A DNA stretch of 64,000 bases, from contig NZ_JHEH01000013.1 of NCBI RefSeq assembly GCF_000715505.1, positions 1 through 64,000 on the forward strand, given 5' to 3'. Shown here one piece after another: positions 1 to 6,781 of the stretch. This DNA comes from Thioclava dalianensis (lineage in GTDB: Bacteria > Pseudomonadota > Alphaproteobacteria > Rhodobacterales > Rhodobacteraceae). The notes beneath the pieces were generated by a model. The model was not told the DNA's origin and made no database searches. It saw only the letters and a list, made by a program, of their open reading frames with translations. The translations under genes were made by a program, and so were the position numbers. Numbering within the stretch: position 1 is the first letter of the stretch; every line of letters starts with the position of its first letter.

Positions 1-51
1 CTTCCAGCGCTGACTTCTGCAACAACGCCCAACAGATGCAACCTCACAAAA

Positions 52-66
52 TGTTACACTATAACA
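52..66. promoter_or_regulatory. short inverted repeat upstream of the recombinase gene
   Basis: TGTTA and TAACA face each other across 5 bases, about 160 bp upstream of the recombinase start. Small serine recombinases bind paired dyads, so this could be an operator or part of a recombination site, but the arms are short. The rest of bases 1-225 holds no gene that I can see; a GAAAGG ribosome-binding site lies at 212-217. Confidence 0.2.
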
Positions 67-225
67 CGTTTCGTGATCATCCGGTCGAAACGCCTCTCAC
101 ACCGCATTGGAGCCAATCTAGAAACGGTTTTGTGATGCGCAACATGTTGAAAAGACTCGTGAATCATGCATCGGAAGCCGTATAAAGATCACAACGAACG
201 TTGACGATTTTGAAAGGCTCTCAAC

Positions 226-888
226 ATGGTCCGGAAGTATGTGATTTACCGCCGCGTCAGCACCCAATCTCAGGGCGAAAGTGGCCTCGGGCTAGAAGCT
301 CAGGACCGCGATATTGCCCTCTTCCTCGATAACTACAGCGACACCCCCTTTGAGGTGCTGGACACCTTCACGGAAGTCCTGAGCGGCAAGCAGGACGACC
401 GCCCGGAGCTGCAAAAAGCGATTGCTCTGGCCCGCTCTGAGGGCGCGGAATTGCTCGTGGCGAAGCTGGACAGACTGTCTCGCAAGGTCAGCTTCATCGC
501 GGCTCTGATGGACAATTCAGCCTTGAAAATAAGGGTCGCGAGCATGCCTCACGCGGATAAGTTCCAGCTTCATATCTACGCGGCTCTAGCCGAGCAAGAG
601 CGCGACTTCATCAGCAAAAGAACGAAGGCCGCGCTGCAAGAAGCCAAGGCCAGAGGCGTCCAGCTCGGCGGTCTTCGCGATGCAACGATGAAGCGCAACG
701 AGGCTGCCCGCGAGGCGGCTGACGCCGCCGCCCAGCGTGTCGCCCAGATCATCCTCCCGATGCGCAACTCCGGCTCGACATTGGCGCAGATCGCGGATGC
801 CTTGAACGCTGCCGCGCTGCCCACTCCCAGAGGCAAGCGCTGGGCACCGATGACCGTTTCGAACGCTCTTAAGCGGCTCGCTGCCTGA
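226..888 (+). CDS. serine recombinase (resolvase/invertase family)
   Basis: A 220-residue site-specific recombinase. The N-terminal catalytic domain opens with YVIYRRVSTQSQ, placing the nucleophilic serine at residue 12, and carries the family motif AKLDRLSR near residues 79-86 and the LAEQERDFISKRTKAAL block. The C-terminal part (about 165-220) looks like a small recombinase/helix-turn-helix domain (TLAQIADALNAAALPTP, then a MTVSNALKRL recognition helix). The size matches small resolvases and invertases rather than the roughly 500-residue phage integrases. A GAAAGG site lies 8 bases before the ATG. No partner transposase or obvious res site is next to it. It marks the following stretch as an accessory island and is a plausible agent for its movement, but it could equally be a free-standing resolvase. 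Confidence 0.9.
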   Translation: MVRKYVIYRRVSTQSQGESGLGLEAQDRDIALFLDNYSDTPFEVLDTFTEVLSGKQDDRPELQKAIALARSEGAELLVAKLDRLSRKVSFIAALMDNSALKIRVASMPHADKFQLHIYAALAEQERDFISKRTKAALQEAKARGVQLGGLRDATMKRNEAAREAADAAAQRVAQIILPMRNSGSTLAQIADALNAAALPTPRGKRWAPMTVSNALKRLAA

Positions 889-1779
889 TCGTCCGTCACC
901 CCCGCTGAGCGCGTCGAGACTGGTGGAATCGTCATAACATAAGCTCGCTGGCTCTCAGGCTCGGTGAAGGCCCGCGTCAGCGGGCTTGAACGCGCAGTCG
1001 CGACCTTGCCCAAAACACTATTTTATCATTATTTTTCAATGCATTAGGGACCCGCAAGGGGGGTATGGGGGAGGATCCCAAACGCGCCTCGGTAACTGCG
1101 AGCGAGTTGCTCTGCAAAAAAGGGTTTACATGATTCAGCAACAAAATGCCCCGCACACCCCGATTTGGCCCGTATGGCGCAACAGTGAGGCGCTTTTCGA
1201 CCGGGGGACCCAGCCGGAAATGACCCGGCCCCCTTCCAGAAAGGGCGACACCCCGAATTTGGGAAAATTTTTTCGCCGGAATTGGTGCACATGCCCGAAA
1301 CCGCCCCCGGAAACCCGTTGCATTGCCCTCATCACGCGACAACCGTTTTGGCGCATCCCTATGAAATCTAGCCATTTTCGGCTATAGTGGCTTTTTGGGT
1401 AGTTGTCGGCCCGGCGCGGCTCTCCTCGGTCGCGCCGGGATACCCGAACCGACCGTGCCCAGCCTCCTTGCCATCATCGCGCCTTGATTCAGTGGATAAC
1501 AGCACAGCCGTGACAGGCCTTTGCCCATTTACCGGGTCAGGCGACGCCATCGTGCATTTTCACTAGTCCTGTCTTTCGCTGCGATTGCGAGGTCGATGAG
1601 CCATTGGAGGTCAGGAGAGCGTCTTCCGCTGGCATCGTACGTTGCCGTTAGAAATGGTGACCTGAAGGAAACCGAACTCGGGTACCGCGCAACGACCACA
1701 CAGATGTGTTAATCTGTAGGTCATCGCCGCCGGTTCATCCGCTTGCTCCGGTTGCGCCCCTTAGACGAAGCGGGATAAG
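889..1779. other. gene-poor stretch in the island
   Basis: No convincing gene. Open frames here (for example 986-1387 +) have low-complexity, arginine/proline-rich translations and no ribosome-binding site. Visible structure: a hairpin GCCCGC-GTCA-GCGGGC at 970-985 just after the recombinase, without a T-run, and a strong hairpin at 1410-1439 described separately. Confidence 0.6.
1397..1445. other. long hairpin in non-coding DNA
   Basis: CCCGGCGCG at 1410-1418 pairs perfectly with CGCGCCGGG at 1431-1439. An outer GGGTA (1397-1401) can pair with TACCC (1441-1445), leaving an internal loop on the 5' side. There is no T-run on either side, so it is not a standard terminator. It could be part of a small RNA or a protein-binding site. 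Confidence 0.4.
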
Positions 1780-2922
1780 TTGAAAATTGGTAGTGGCCGT
1801 GTGATGCTCAACGCACAATATGTAGATTTTGGGATCCTTGGGGGTGATTCTGTATCCAAGGAAGCAAGCGGGCGCCGGATGAATAAGCACAACCTTAACG
1901 AAGAAATTAGCCAAGAATTACTTTTCGAGGTCCTTGAAAACCAAGCGACCTTAGACGCTGTACGGGTCTTCCTACGAGACAAGAAATTGTCCCATTCTGC
2001 TTCAAGTTGGAAGCAAATGATCGAGGATCGGATTGAACCAGCGCTGTCGAGTGGAGCGATAACGCGGAACGACCTGATTGGGATCATTCGTGAAGCTGAA
2101 GAGCATGGCAACAAGCATGTGCGCCTGTTCCATTTTGGCACAGACTACCTAGATAGTATTCGTGGTGCAATAAAGCTAGAAGCAGTCAGTGCTTGGGCAA
2201 AGGACAAGGGTTTCCCTGGGACAGGCGAGTACCTCTTTGCAGCCTACCCAACCCACCCGGTTGTAACCGAGGTTAGAATCGGCGACGGCGGAGATACCGA
2301 CGCGCTCGTCGTCAAAACCGCTAGAACGGAGTATCGGCGGAAACGAGGCGTACTGACGGAGGTCGCTGGTCAGGAAGTATATCTAGCACCTAGGGTCCGG
2401 TTTCGCGCCGTTGACGTCTTGAAAATTCGCCGAGATGGCCTCGTAGAAGTGCGCCTAAGTCCTCGAGCAGAGCATCCAATCTCCTATTCAGGCACGGCAA
2501 ACGCGATGCTCAAGCAGGTGAACGGACTGGTCGAAACAACCTTGATAAGCGAACTCAGCCTATCGACGGCGAAGAACTCATTCTCGGACCTTCAGAAAAA
2601 GCAGGAAGTCTCCGAAAACTTCGACCTTTATGAGGCGCAGCACAGAAATGACCGAGGTGACCGAATACAATCCAGCTCACAGGCGGAACAAGGTGGTATA
2701 CTTAAATCTAGCGTAATGACAGAAGTCATTAAGCAGTTCACCGTCGGTGATCCGGAGGCATACTGCGAAAAGGTCCGCGTTTCTTACTACTTCGGTAAGG
2801 TTAAGAGAATAAACGCAATTCTGTCCGAGGACATTAACGAGATAATCTTCACTGCCGGGCTATCTCGAGATGAATACGACGAAGTGCTTGACGCAATCAT
2901 CAAGGTGAACAGCGAGGAATGA
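1780..2922 (+). CDS. hypothetical protein, first gene of a three-gene island cassette
   Basis: I do not recognise a family. The frame gives up to 380 residues. The start is uncertain: TTG at 1780, ATG at 1804, or ATG at 1879, where the sequence becomes protein-like (MNKHNLNEEISQELLFEVLE). The N-terminal half looks helical and charged (VFLRDKKLSHS; IIREAEEHGNKHVRLFHF near residues 106-123). The middle looks like beta-rich folded sequence with many arginines (RVRFRAVDVLKIRRDGLVEV). No signal peptide, membrane helix, P-loop, nuclease or zinc motif is visible. The stop overlaps the next start as ATGA, so the genes are translationally coupled. Base composition is clearly lower in GC than the core genes of this window, which suggests horizontal transfer. 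Position beside a recombinase and upstream of a membrane protein fits a defence or toxin-type cassette; that is inference only. Confidence 0.75.
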   Translation: MKIGSGRVMLNAQYVDFGILGGDSVSKEASGRRMNKHNLNEEISQELLFEVLENQATLDAVRVFLRDKKLSHSASSWKQMIEDRIEPALSSGAITRNDLIGIIREAEEHGNKHVRLFHFGTDYLDSIRGAIKLEAVSAWAKDKGFPGTGEYLFAAYPTHPVVTEVRIGDGGDTDALVVKTARTEYRRKRGVLTEVAGQEVYLAPRVRFRAVDVLKIRRDGLVEVRLSPRAEHPISYSGTANAMLKQVNGLVETTLISELSLSTAKNSFSDLQKKQEVSENFDLYEAQHRNDRGDRIQSSSQAEQGGILKSSVMTEVIKQFTVGDPEAYCEKVRVSYYFGKVKRINAILSEDINEIIFTAGLSRDEYDEVLDAIIKVNSEE

Positions 2923-3275
2923 TGTTCCAGAGACGTCAAAATGCAGATTGGGAGAACCGCCTCGACACCGAGGTCGGCAAGCTTCGCAATGCGCTGACGT
3001 ACCGGGAGGTGACGCTGAACCGCTTCAAGGATTTGGTCGGTGCTCCAAGCGAAGCCGAACTAATGCGCGCGCTAGCGAAGCGAGTGTCCGAGGGCAACCT
3101 GCGAGTTGTCTACCGCGTAGTGTCACCGTCTACGAAGGCCTCACTTGCCACGTTCAAGAGCCCATGGGACGTGCCTGAGACGATGCTCGATGAGAGCACA
3201 GGTGAAGAGATCGACATTGACCGCTATCGGAACGTCGAGCCAGTGTACGTTTCCGAGGCCGTCCGTGCGCAGTGA
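2919..3275 (+). CDS. small hypothetical protein, middle gene of the island cassette
   Basis: A 118-residue soluble protein starting at the ATG that overlaps the previous stop by 4 bases. No family is recognised. The region LTYREVTLNRFKDLVGAPS followed by AELMRALAKRVSEGNLRVVY has the helix-helix-strand look of a winged-helix or small adaptor domain, and the C-terminal part is acidic (DESTGEEIDIDRY). No membrane segment, signal or catalytic motif is visible. It overlaps the third gene by 11 bases if that gene starts at GTG 3265. Tight coupling on both sides suggests the three proteins act together, with this one as a bridging component; that role is a guess. Confidence 0.75.
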   Translation: MMFQRRQNADWENRLDTEVGKLRNALTYREVTLNRFKDLVGAPSEAELMRALAKRVSEGNLRVVYRVVSPSTKASLATFKSPWDVPETMLDESTGEEIDIDRYRNVEPVYVSEAVRAQ

Positions 3276-3831
3276 AAACACCCGCAAAGAGTGGTTAAAA
3301 AAGGCCGAGAAGATCCACCGATCAGTGAAGAATCTTAACGGCTTGGAACAGGCAGAAGCGATAAGACAAAAGCTCGACGCAATAGTGGACGAGAGCGAAC
3401 GTTCTGGCGTCGAAATGTTGGTTTGGTACTGGCTGGGTCACGGGAAGGAGCCCGTTCGATCAGGAGAGTGGCTGAATACGAACCGGATACTGGCGGCGAC
3501 GTTCGCGGCCGTCTTTCTCATAGGCTGGTTTGAGCTCGGGATATCCTTCATCTGGTCCGGGACTGCCGCGTTGGTCACGACCGTCTTCGTGAGGATCGTC
3601 TTCCGCATGCTCGACCGTGGCTTCATGTTCAGGCGGCTCTTCACGGCTTGCATAAGCTCCGGGCTTATCCTGATAGTCCCCGCGCAATTTGCATTCGCAT
3701 TCGAAACGCCGTTTGGCCCGATCTCTTGGGGTGGGGCTCCGAGTGGTGCGCTCGTCTTGATCTGGGTGATGTGCACGCTCCTAACCTTCTGCGGAGCCGT
3801 GTGGGAGCACTACGTTTCCGATAGAACGTAA
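3265..3831 (+). CDS. hypothetical membrane protein, third gene of the island cassette
   Basis: I chose GTG 3265 (188 residues) because a GAGG site lies a few bases upstream and the overlap with the preceding gene is then only 11 bases. The longer frame from ATG 3145 would overlap it by 131 bases, and its extra N-terminus reads like out-of-frame sequence. The first 70 residues are charged and cytoplasmic-looking (RKEWLKKAEKIHRSVKNL; AIRQKLDAIVDESERS). They are followed by about four hydrophobic segments near residues 75-91, 93-113, 125-146 and 160-180. There is no signal peptide and no known transporter motif. A small cytosolic domain plus a helical membrane bundle is the layout expected of a membrane-acting effector or a sensor, but no family is recognised. 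Confidence 0.72.
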   Translation: MRSENTRKEWLKKAEKIHRSVKNLNGLEQAEAIRQKLDAIVDESERSGVEMLVWYWLGHGKEPVRSGEWLNTNRILAATFAAVFLIGWFELGISFIWSGTAALVTTVFVRIVFRMLDRGFMFRRLFTACISSGLILIVPAQFAFAFETPFGPISWGGAPSGALVLIWVMCTLLTFCGAVWEHYVSDRT

Positions 3832-4028
3832 GTCCATGCTAACGAGTTTTCTTCATCCCGCCATCGGATGCCACCCGGCCAAGTGCCTCTACACCCTAGT
3901 CCACAGTGGAGCTTGCCGTTCTTCTATTAGCTGACGTACTTATTGAGGCTGCCGCGAATGAATGTAAGCCGACTGCCTTGGGTACGATGCCCATGCTGAG
4001 TCGGCGAGGTTCATGTCCGTTTTGGGCT

Positions 4029-4193
4029 GATTTTGTTGAAAAACTCTGTGTTTGAGCGGCTGCTGTCAGTTTTCAGAATATTCGTCTGCCAAACAGCTCT
4101 CTACAAAACTGTGTTTCCCAACCTTCGGTTTTGGCGAACGGAATTCCAAGTCTTCCGCGCAAATTTCTGATCGAAGAGTTTTTCAACAAAATC
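4029..4193. mobile_element. MITE-like element with 19 bp perfect terminal inverted repeats
   Basis: GATTTTGTTGAAAAACTCT at 4029-4047 is repeated as its exact reverse complement at 4175-4193. The enclosed 127 bases carry no gene. Ends of this TTTTGTTGAAAAACTC type resemble insertion-sequence ends in alphaproteobacteria; that is a recollection, not a search result. I did not find an obvious target-site duplication outside the repeats. Best read as a non-autonomous element or an insertion-sequence remnant. Confidence 0.55.
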
Positions 4194-4239
4194 GGCTGTG
4201 ACCGGGCCTTCGCTGCGCCTAGAACATGCGTCCGCTGAG

Positions 4240-4406
4240 GGCCGAGGCTGTGTGAAAACTCAGATTCCCTGAATCCGACACGAACAGAATTCCGTGGGGA
4301 GGGTCAGTATCGTCGATAAGCGGAACGATCACGCGGGTTCCCGGCCTGACGAGAACCTCGTTCCGGCAGTCGTAGACCAGGGGCGAGTTTTTACACAGCC
4401 TCGGCC
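4240..4406. mobile_element. second MITE-like element with 22 bp near-perfect inverted ends
   Basis: The left end at 4240-4261 begins GGCCGAGGCTGTGTGAAAAC. The right end at 4385-4406 is its reverse complement with one mismatch in 22 positions. The 123 bases between carry no gene. GGCTGTGTGAAAACTC-type ends look like insertion-sequence termini. It sits 46 bp from the first element and has nearly the same length, so the two may be pieces of one nested or decayed insertion. Confidence 0.55.
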
Positions 4407-4679
4407 GATTGCACCTCTAAACGAGATGGCGGAGAGCGGGCGCTCGCTGCCTCGAGCACGACCATCCATAACATCGGGTATGCCCTTATCGACTGCGCGC
4501 CACAACAGGGGCGATACGACGCCATGCTTTCTCTGCGTCATGACGGCAGAACAATTTAGCAATAGGCTCCCGCTGACGCGGGCCAAGAGCCTGCCCCCGA
4601 ATGAGCCGCTGAGGCCTATCGGAAAAAAAATTCGATCACGATGTTTAAAAAGTCCGAATTTAGGACGCTATACATAGAT

Positions 4680-4705
4680 GGGGGTGCGGGATTACCTGCG
4701 CCCCC
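4680..4705 (+). other. hairpin upstream of the zinc-ribbon gene
   Basis: GGGGGTGCGGG and CCTGCGCCCCC form an 11 bp stem with two wobble pairs around a 4-base loop, followed by ATATTTT. It lies 30 bases before the start of the 106-residue gene. It could terminate transcription arriving from upstream, or form a 5' leader hairpin for that gene. Confidence 0.4.
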
Positions 4706-4735
4706 ATATTTTCAAACAAATATTGAGGACCCACG

Positions 4736-5056
4736 ATGAGTCATTTTGATGACCTAGAAAACGCACGCGTGCGCTACGAGATGGCAGAGCACCTCGAACA
4801 CCTTTTTCAGGCAGGCATCATCAGAGAGTGCGATCAGCCTGTCTATGGCATCGCGCGGCTTGTGCAAGACAAGGGGCAAGAAATCCTGACGCCCAAGCAG
4901 AGCTGGCATTTCCGCACCAAGGTGGAAGAGCCCTATTGTCGGCCAGAGTGTTGGCGATGCGGGTTTACCATCTCCGTCGACCAAGCTTGGGACGTCGAAT
5001 CTGGCGACCTAAACGACCTGTGCCCCAGTTGCCGCCACGACTGGGATCGAATGTAG
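4736..5056 (+). CDS. small zinc-ribbon-like hypothetical protein
   Basis: A 106-residue soluble protein. The first 60 residues are acidic and helical; the C-terminal part carries cysteines at 68, 72, 75, 96 and 99 (YCRPECWRCGF ... LCPSCRHDW). The CxxC pairs at 72/75 and 96/99 are the usual zinc-ribbon arrangement. No family is recognised. A TGAGGA ribosome-binding site at 4724-4729 supports the ATG. It is flanked by its own leader hairpin and a good terminator, so it is probably a single-gene unit in the island. Zinc ribbons of this size may bind nucleic acid or partner proteins; no specific role can be given. Confidence 0.7.
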   Translation: MSHFDDLENARVRYEMAEHLEHLFQAGIIRECDQPVYGIARLVQDKGQEILTPKQSWHFRTKVEEPYCRPECWRCGFTISVDQAWDVESGDLNDLCPSCRHDWDRM

Positions 5057-5067
5057 TGAAACGCGGA

Positions 5068-5087
5068 GGGGCGGCGTCAGCCGCCCC
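5068..5087 (+). terminator. terminator after the zinc-ribbon gene
   Basis: GGGGCGGC-GTCA-GCCGCCCC, an 8 bp perfect stem starting 11 bases after the stop codon, followed after a short gap by a T-rich tract (CATTTTTCTTG). Confidence 0.7.
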
Positions 5088-5497
5088 GAATCTCATTCAT
5101 TTTTCTTGTGTCAACTTTTGTGTTAATTGCCTCGATATACCCACCTAGCACGCGCTATAAAAAATCGTTCAATAACAGATACTTATGATGGACTCTGGAG
5201 AAATCCTAGACAATTCAAATCTCTCCAGCAGCACCACTTCACCCCCCATCGATGCGACAGATAGCCTTGGCCCTGCGGGGTCTTTTGTCATTTCTGACAT
5301 CAGATTCGGTGCCCTTACGCGGGTATCGGCGGCATGTCGGCGGGCGGTCGATATTTGTCCCCGCCAAGTTCCGAGGCAGGCCTACCCCGTTCGCAACGCA
5401 AGCCCCGTCGAGACATCTCGACAGGTTTCACCAGATCCGTCATGGATTTGACCTCTTTAGGGATTTGAGGAGCAGACGTGATGCGTTGGGCGGTTTG
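5088..5497. other. intergenic stretch, probable island edge
   Basis: No supported gene. Composition shifts from AT-rich (5100-5240) to GC-rich (after about 5330), so the junction between island and chromosome probably lies here. Long frames across it (5185-5451, and the N-terminal extension of the permease frame from 5252) have shadow-like translations. A tiny frame with a good ribosome-binding site precedes the permease. Confidence 0.5.
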
Positions 5498-6748
5498 ATG
5501 ACGGTGGAGGTGATTGGCCTGTGCATTGCCGCATGTGCGACGGCATGTGTCATCCTGCGTCCTTTTGGCTGGCATGACTGGATCTTCGCGGTGACGGGCG
5601 CTGTGGCGATCGTTGTGCTGGGTGCGCTGCCGCTTTCGGATGCTTTGCATGCGATCGGCGAGGGGCGGGAGGTCTACGCCTTTTTGATCGGGATGATGCT
5701 ACTGGCCGAGGTCGCGGGGCGCGAAGGTCTCTTCGATCATCTTGCCGCTCGCGCCGTACAGGCAGCCGCAGGTTCGGCGCGGCGTCTCTTCCTGATCCTC
5801 TATCTCGTGGGCACAGGCGTGACCGTCTTTTTGTCGAACGACACCACGGTCGTCGTGCTGACACCGGCTGTTCTGGCCGTGACCCGCCATGCGCGCGTGC
5901 CACCGCTGCCCTATCTCTTCACCTGCGCCATCATCGCCAATGCGGCGAGTTTCGTCCTGCCGATCTCGAACCCGGCGAATCTTGTGCTCTATCATGGCGT
6001 CCTGCCGTCGCTGGGAGATTGGCTCGCGCGGCTCGGACCTTCTGCCGTGGTGGCCGTGCTCGTCAGCTATCTCTCTCTGCGCTGGGTGATGCGGCATGAG
6101 CTGGGCACGCAGCCCGCAAGCTGCGACGTGCCGGTGCTGTCAACGGGCGGTTGGGTCGCGGCGGCGGGGCTCGGGATTTCCGCTGTGCTGCTCGTCACGG
6201 TCTCGGCTTTGGGCGGCGATCTGGGGCTAGCGACGCTCGGCGCCGGGATAAGCGTCGCCTTGGCGGTGAGCCTGAGCACGCGCCGATCCCCTTTGCCGCT
6301 GTTGCGCCAGCTCACTTGGGGCGTGCTGCCCTTGGTGGCCGGACTGTTCGTGCTGGTCAATCTGTTGGAGCAGCAAGGGCTCTTGACCGATCTGGGGCGA
6401 TGGCTCGGGCAGATGGCTGAGATCTCCCCGCGCCTGACCGCCGGGCTGAGCGGGCTTGGGGTCGGCATCGCGAGCAACCTTGCCAATAACCTGCCCGTCG
6501 GGCTGGCCGCGGCGGCTGCGGCCACGGCCGGAGATTTGGGGCATCTCATGCGCGATTGCCTGATGATCGGCGTGGATCTTGGGCCGAACCTTTCGGTGAC
6601 CGGGTCGCTCGCCACGCTGTTGTGGCTTGCGACCCTGCGCCTCGCGGGGCTGCATGTCTCGGCGCTCCAGTTTCTTTGGGTGGGGCTCAGGGTGATGCCG
6701 CCTGCGCTGATCCTCGCGCTTCTCGTCCGTTTGTGCGTGCCTGGATAG
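5498..6748 (+). CDS. ArsB/NhaD-type anion permease (arsenite pump-like)
   Basis: A 416-residue polytopic inner-membrane protein of the ArsB / ion-transporter superfamily, with roughly ten to twelve hydrophobic segments. The diagnostic stretch is GVTVFLSNDTTVVVLTP near residues 105-121, the family's unwound helix region, and a second matching half lies near GVGIASNLANNLPVG. ArsB proteins export arsenite or antimonite by proton motive force, alone or with ArsA; relatives move Na+ or organic anions. No arsA, arsC or adjacent arsR is present, so the substrate is not proven. I start at ATG 5498, where the first membrane helix begins (MTVEVIGLCIAACAT). The open frame continues upstream to 5252, but that part is arginine-rich and unlike a transporter. 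Confidence 0.8.
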   Translation: MTVEVIGLCIAACATACVILRPFGWHDWIFAVTGAVAIVVLGALPLSDALHAIGEGREVYAFLIGMMLLAEVAGREGLFDHLAARAVQAAAGSARRLFLILYLVGTGVTVFLSNDTTVVVLTPAVLAVTRHARVPPLPYLFTCAIIANAASFVLPISNPANLVLYHGVLPSLGDWLARLGPSAVVAVLVSYLSLRWVMRHELGTQPASCDVPVLSTGGWVAAAGLGISAVLLVTVSALGGDLGLATLGAGISVALAVSLSTRRSPLPLLRQLTWGVLPLVAGLFVLVNLLEQQGLLTDLGRWLGQMAEISPRLTAGLSGLGVGIASNLANNLPVGLAAAAAATAGDLGHLMRDCLMIGVDLGPNLSVTGSLATLLWLATLRLAGLHVSALQFLWVGLRVMPPALILALLVRLCVPG

Positions 6749-6781
6749 GGCGCGCGACCCGCCAACGCGAAAGCGCCGCCT

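Larger units (their letters stand above)
3832..4735. other. gene-free stretch holding two inverted-repeat elements
   Basis: No supported gene. The stretch contains two adjacent elements of about 165 bp with paired ends (4029-4193 and 4240-4406), then a hairpin just before the zinc-ribbon gene. The open frame 4294-4677 (+) and its minus-strand partner 4329-4586 lack ribosome-binding sites and recognisable protein sequence. The minus-strand frame could be the worn end of a transposase gene, but I cannot show it. Confidence 0.6.

Noticed and set aside
986-1387. 133-residue frame in the island
   Set aside because: Composition is irregular (many Pro, Arg, Cys), there is no ribosome-binding site, and other frames of similar length overlap it on both strands.
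3145-3264. ATG start for the island membrane protein at 3145
   Set aside because: The extra 40 residues (for example RSRAHGTCLRRC) look like an out-of-frame reading of the preceding gene. GTG 3265 has a GAGG site.
4294-4677. 127-residue frame across the second inverted-repeat element
   Set aside because: It crosses an element boundary, has no ribosome-binding site and is not recognisable. At best it is a transposase remnant.
5190-5240. tRNA-like 3' end (TTCAAATC followed by CAGCAGCACCA)
   Set aside because: It resembles a T-loop and CCA end, which would have suggested an integration site. However, the position before the loop is A rather than the invariant G, and no matching acceptor or anticodon stem lies upstream.
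5252-5497. N-terminal extension of the ArsB-like permease
   Set aside because: Arginine-rich, without membrane character, and longer than the family. ATG 5498 begins at the first helix.
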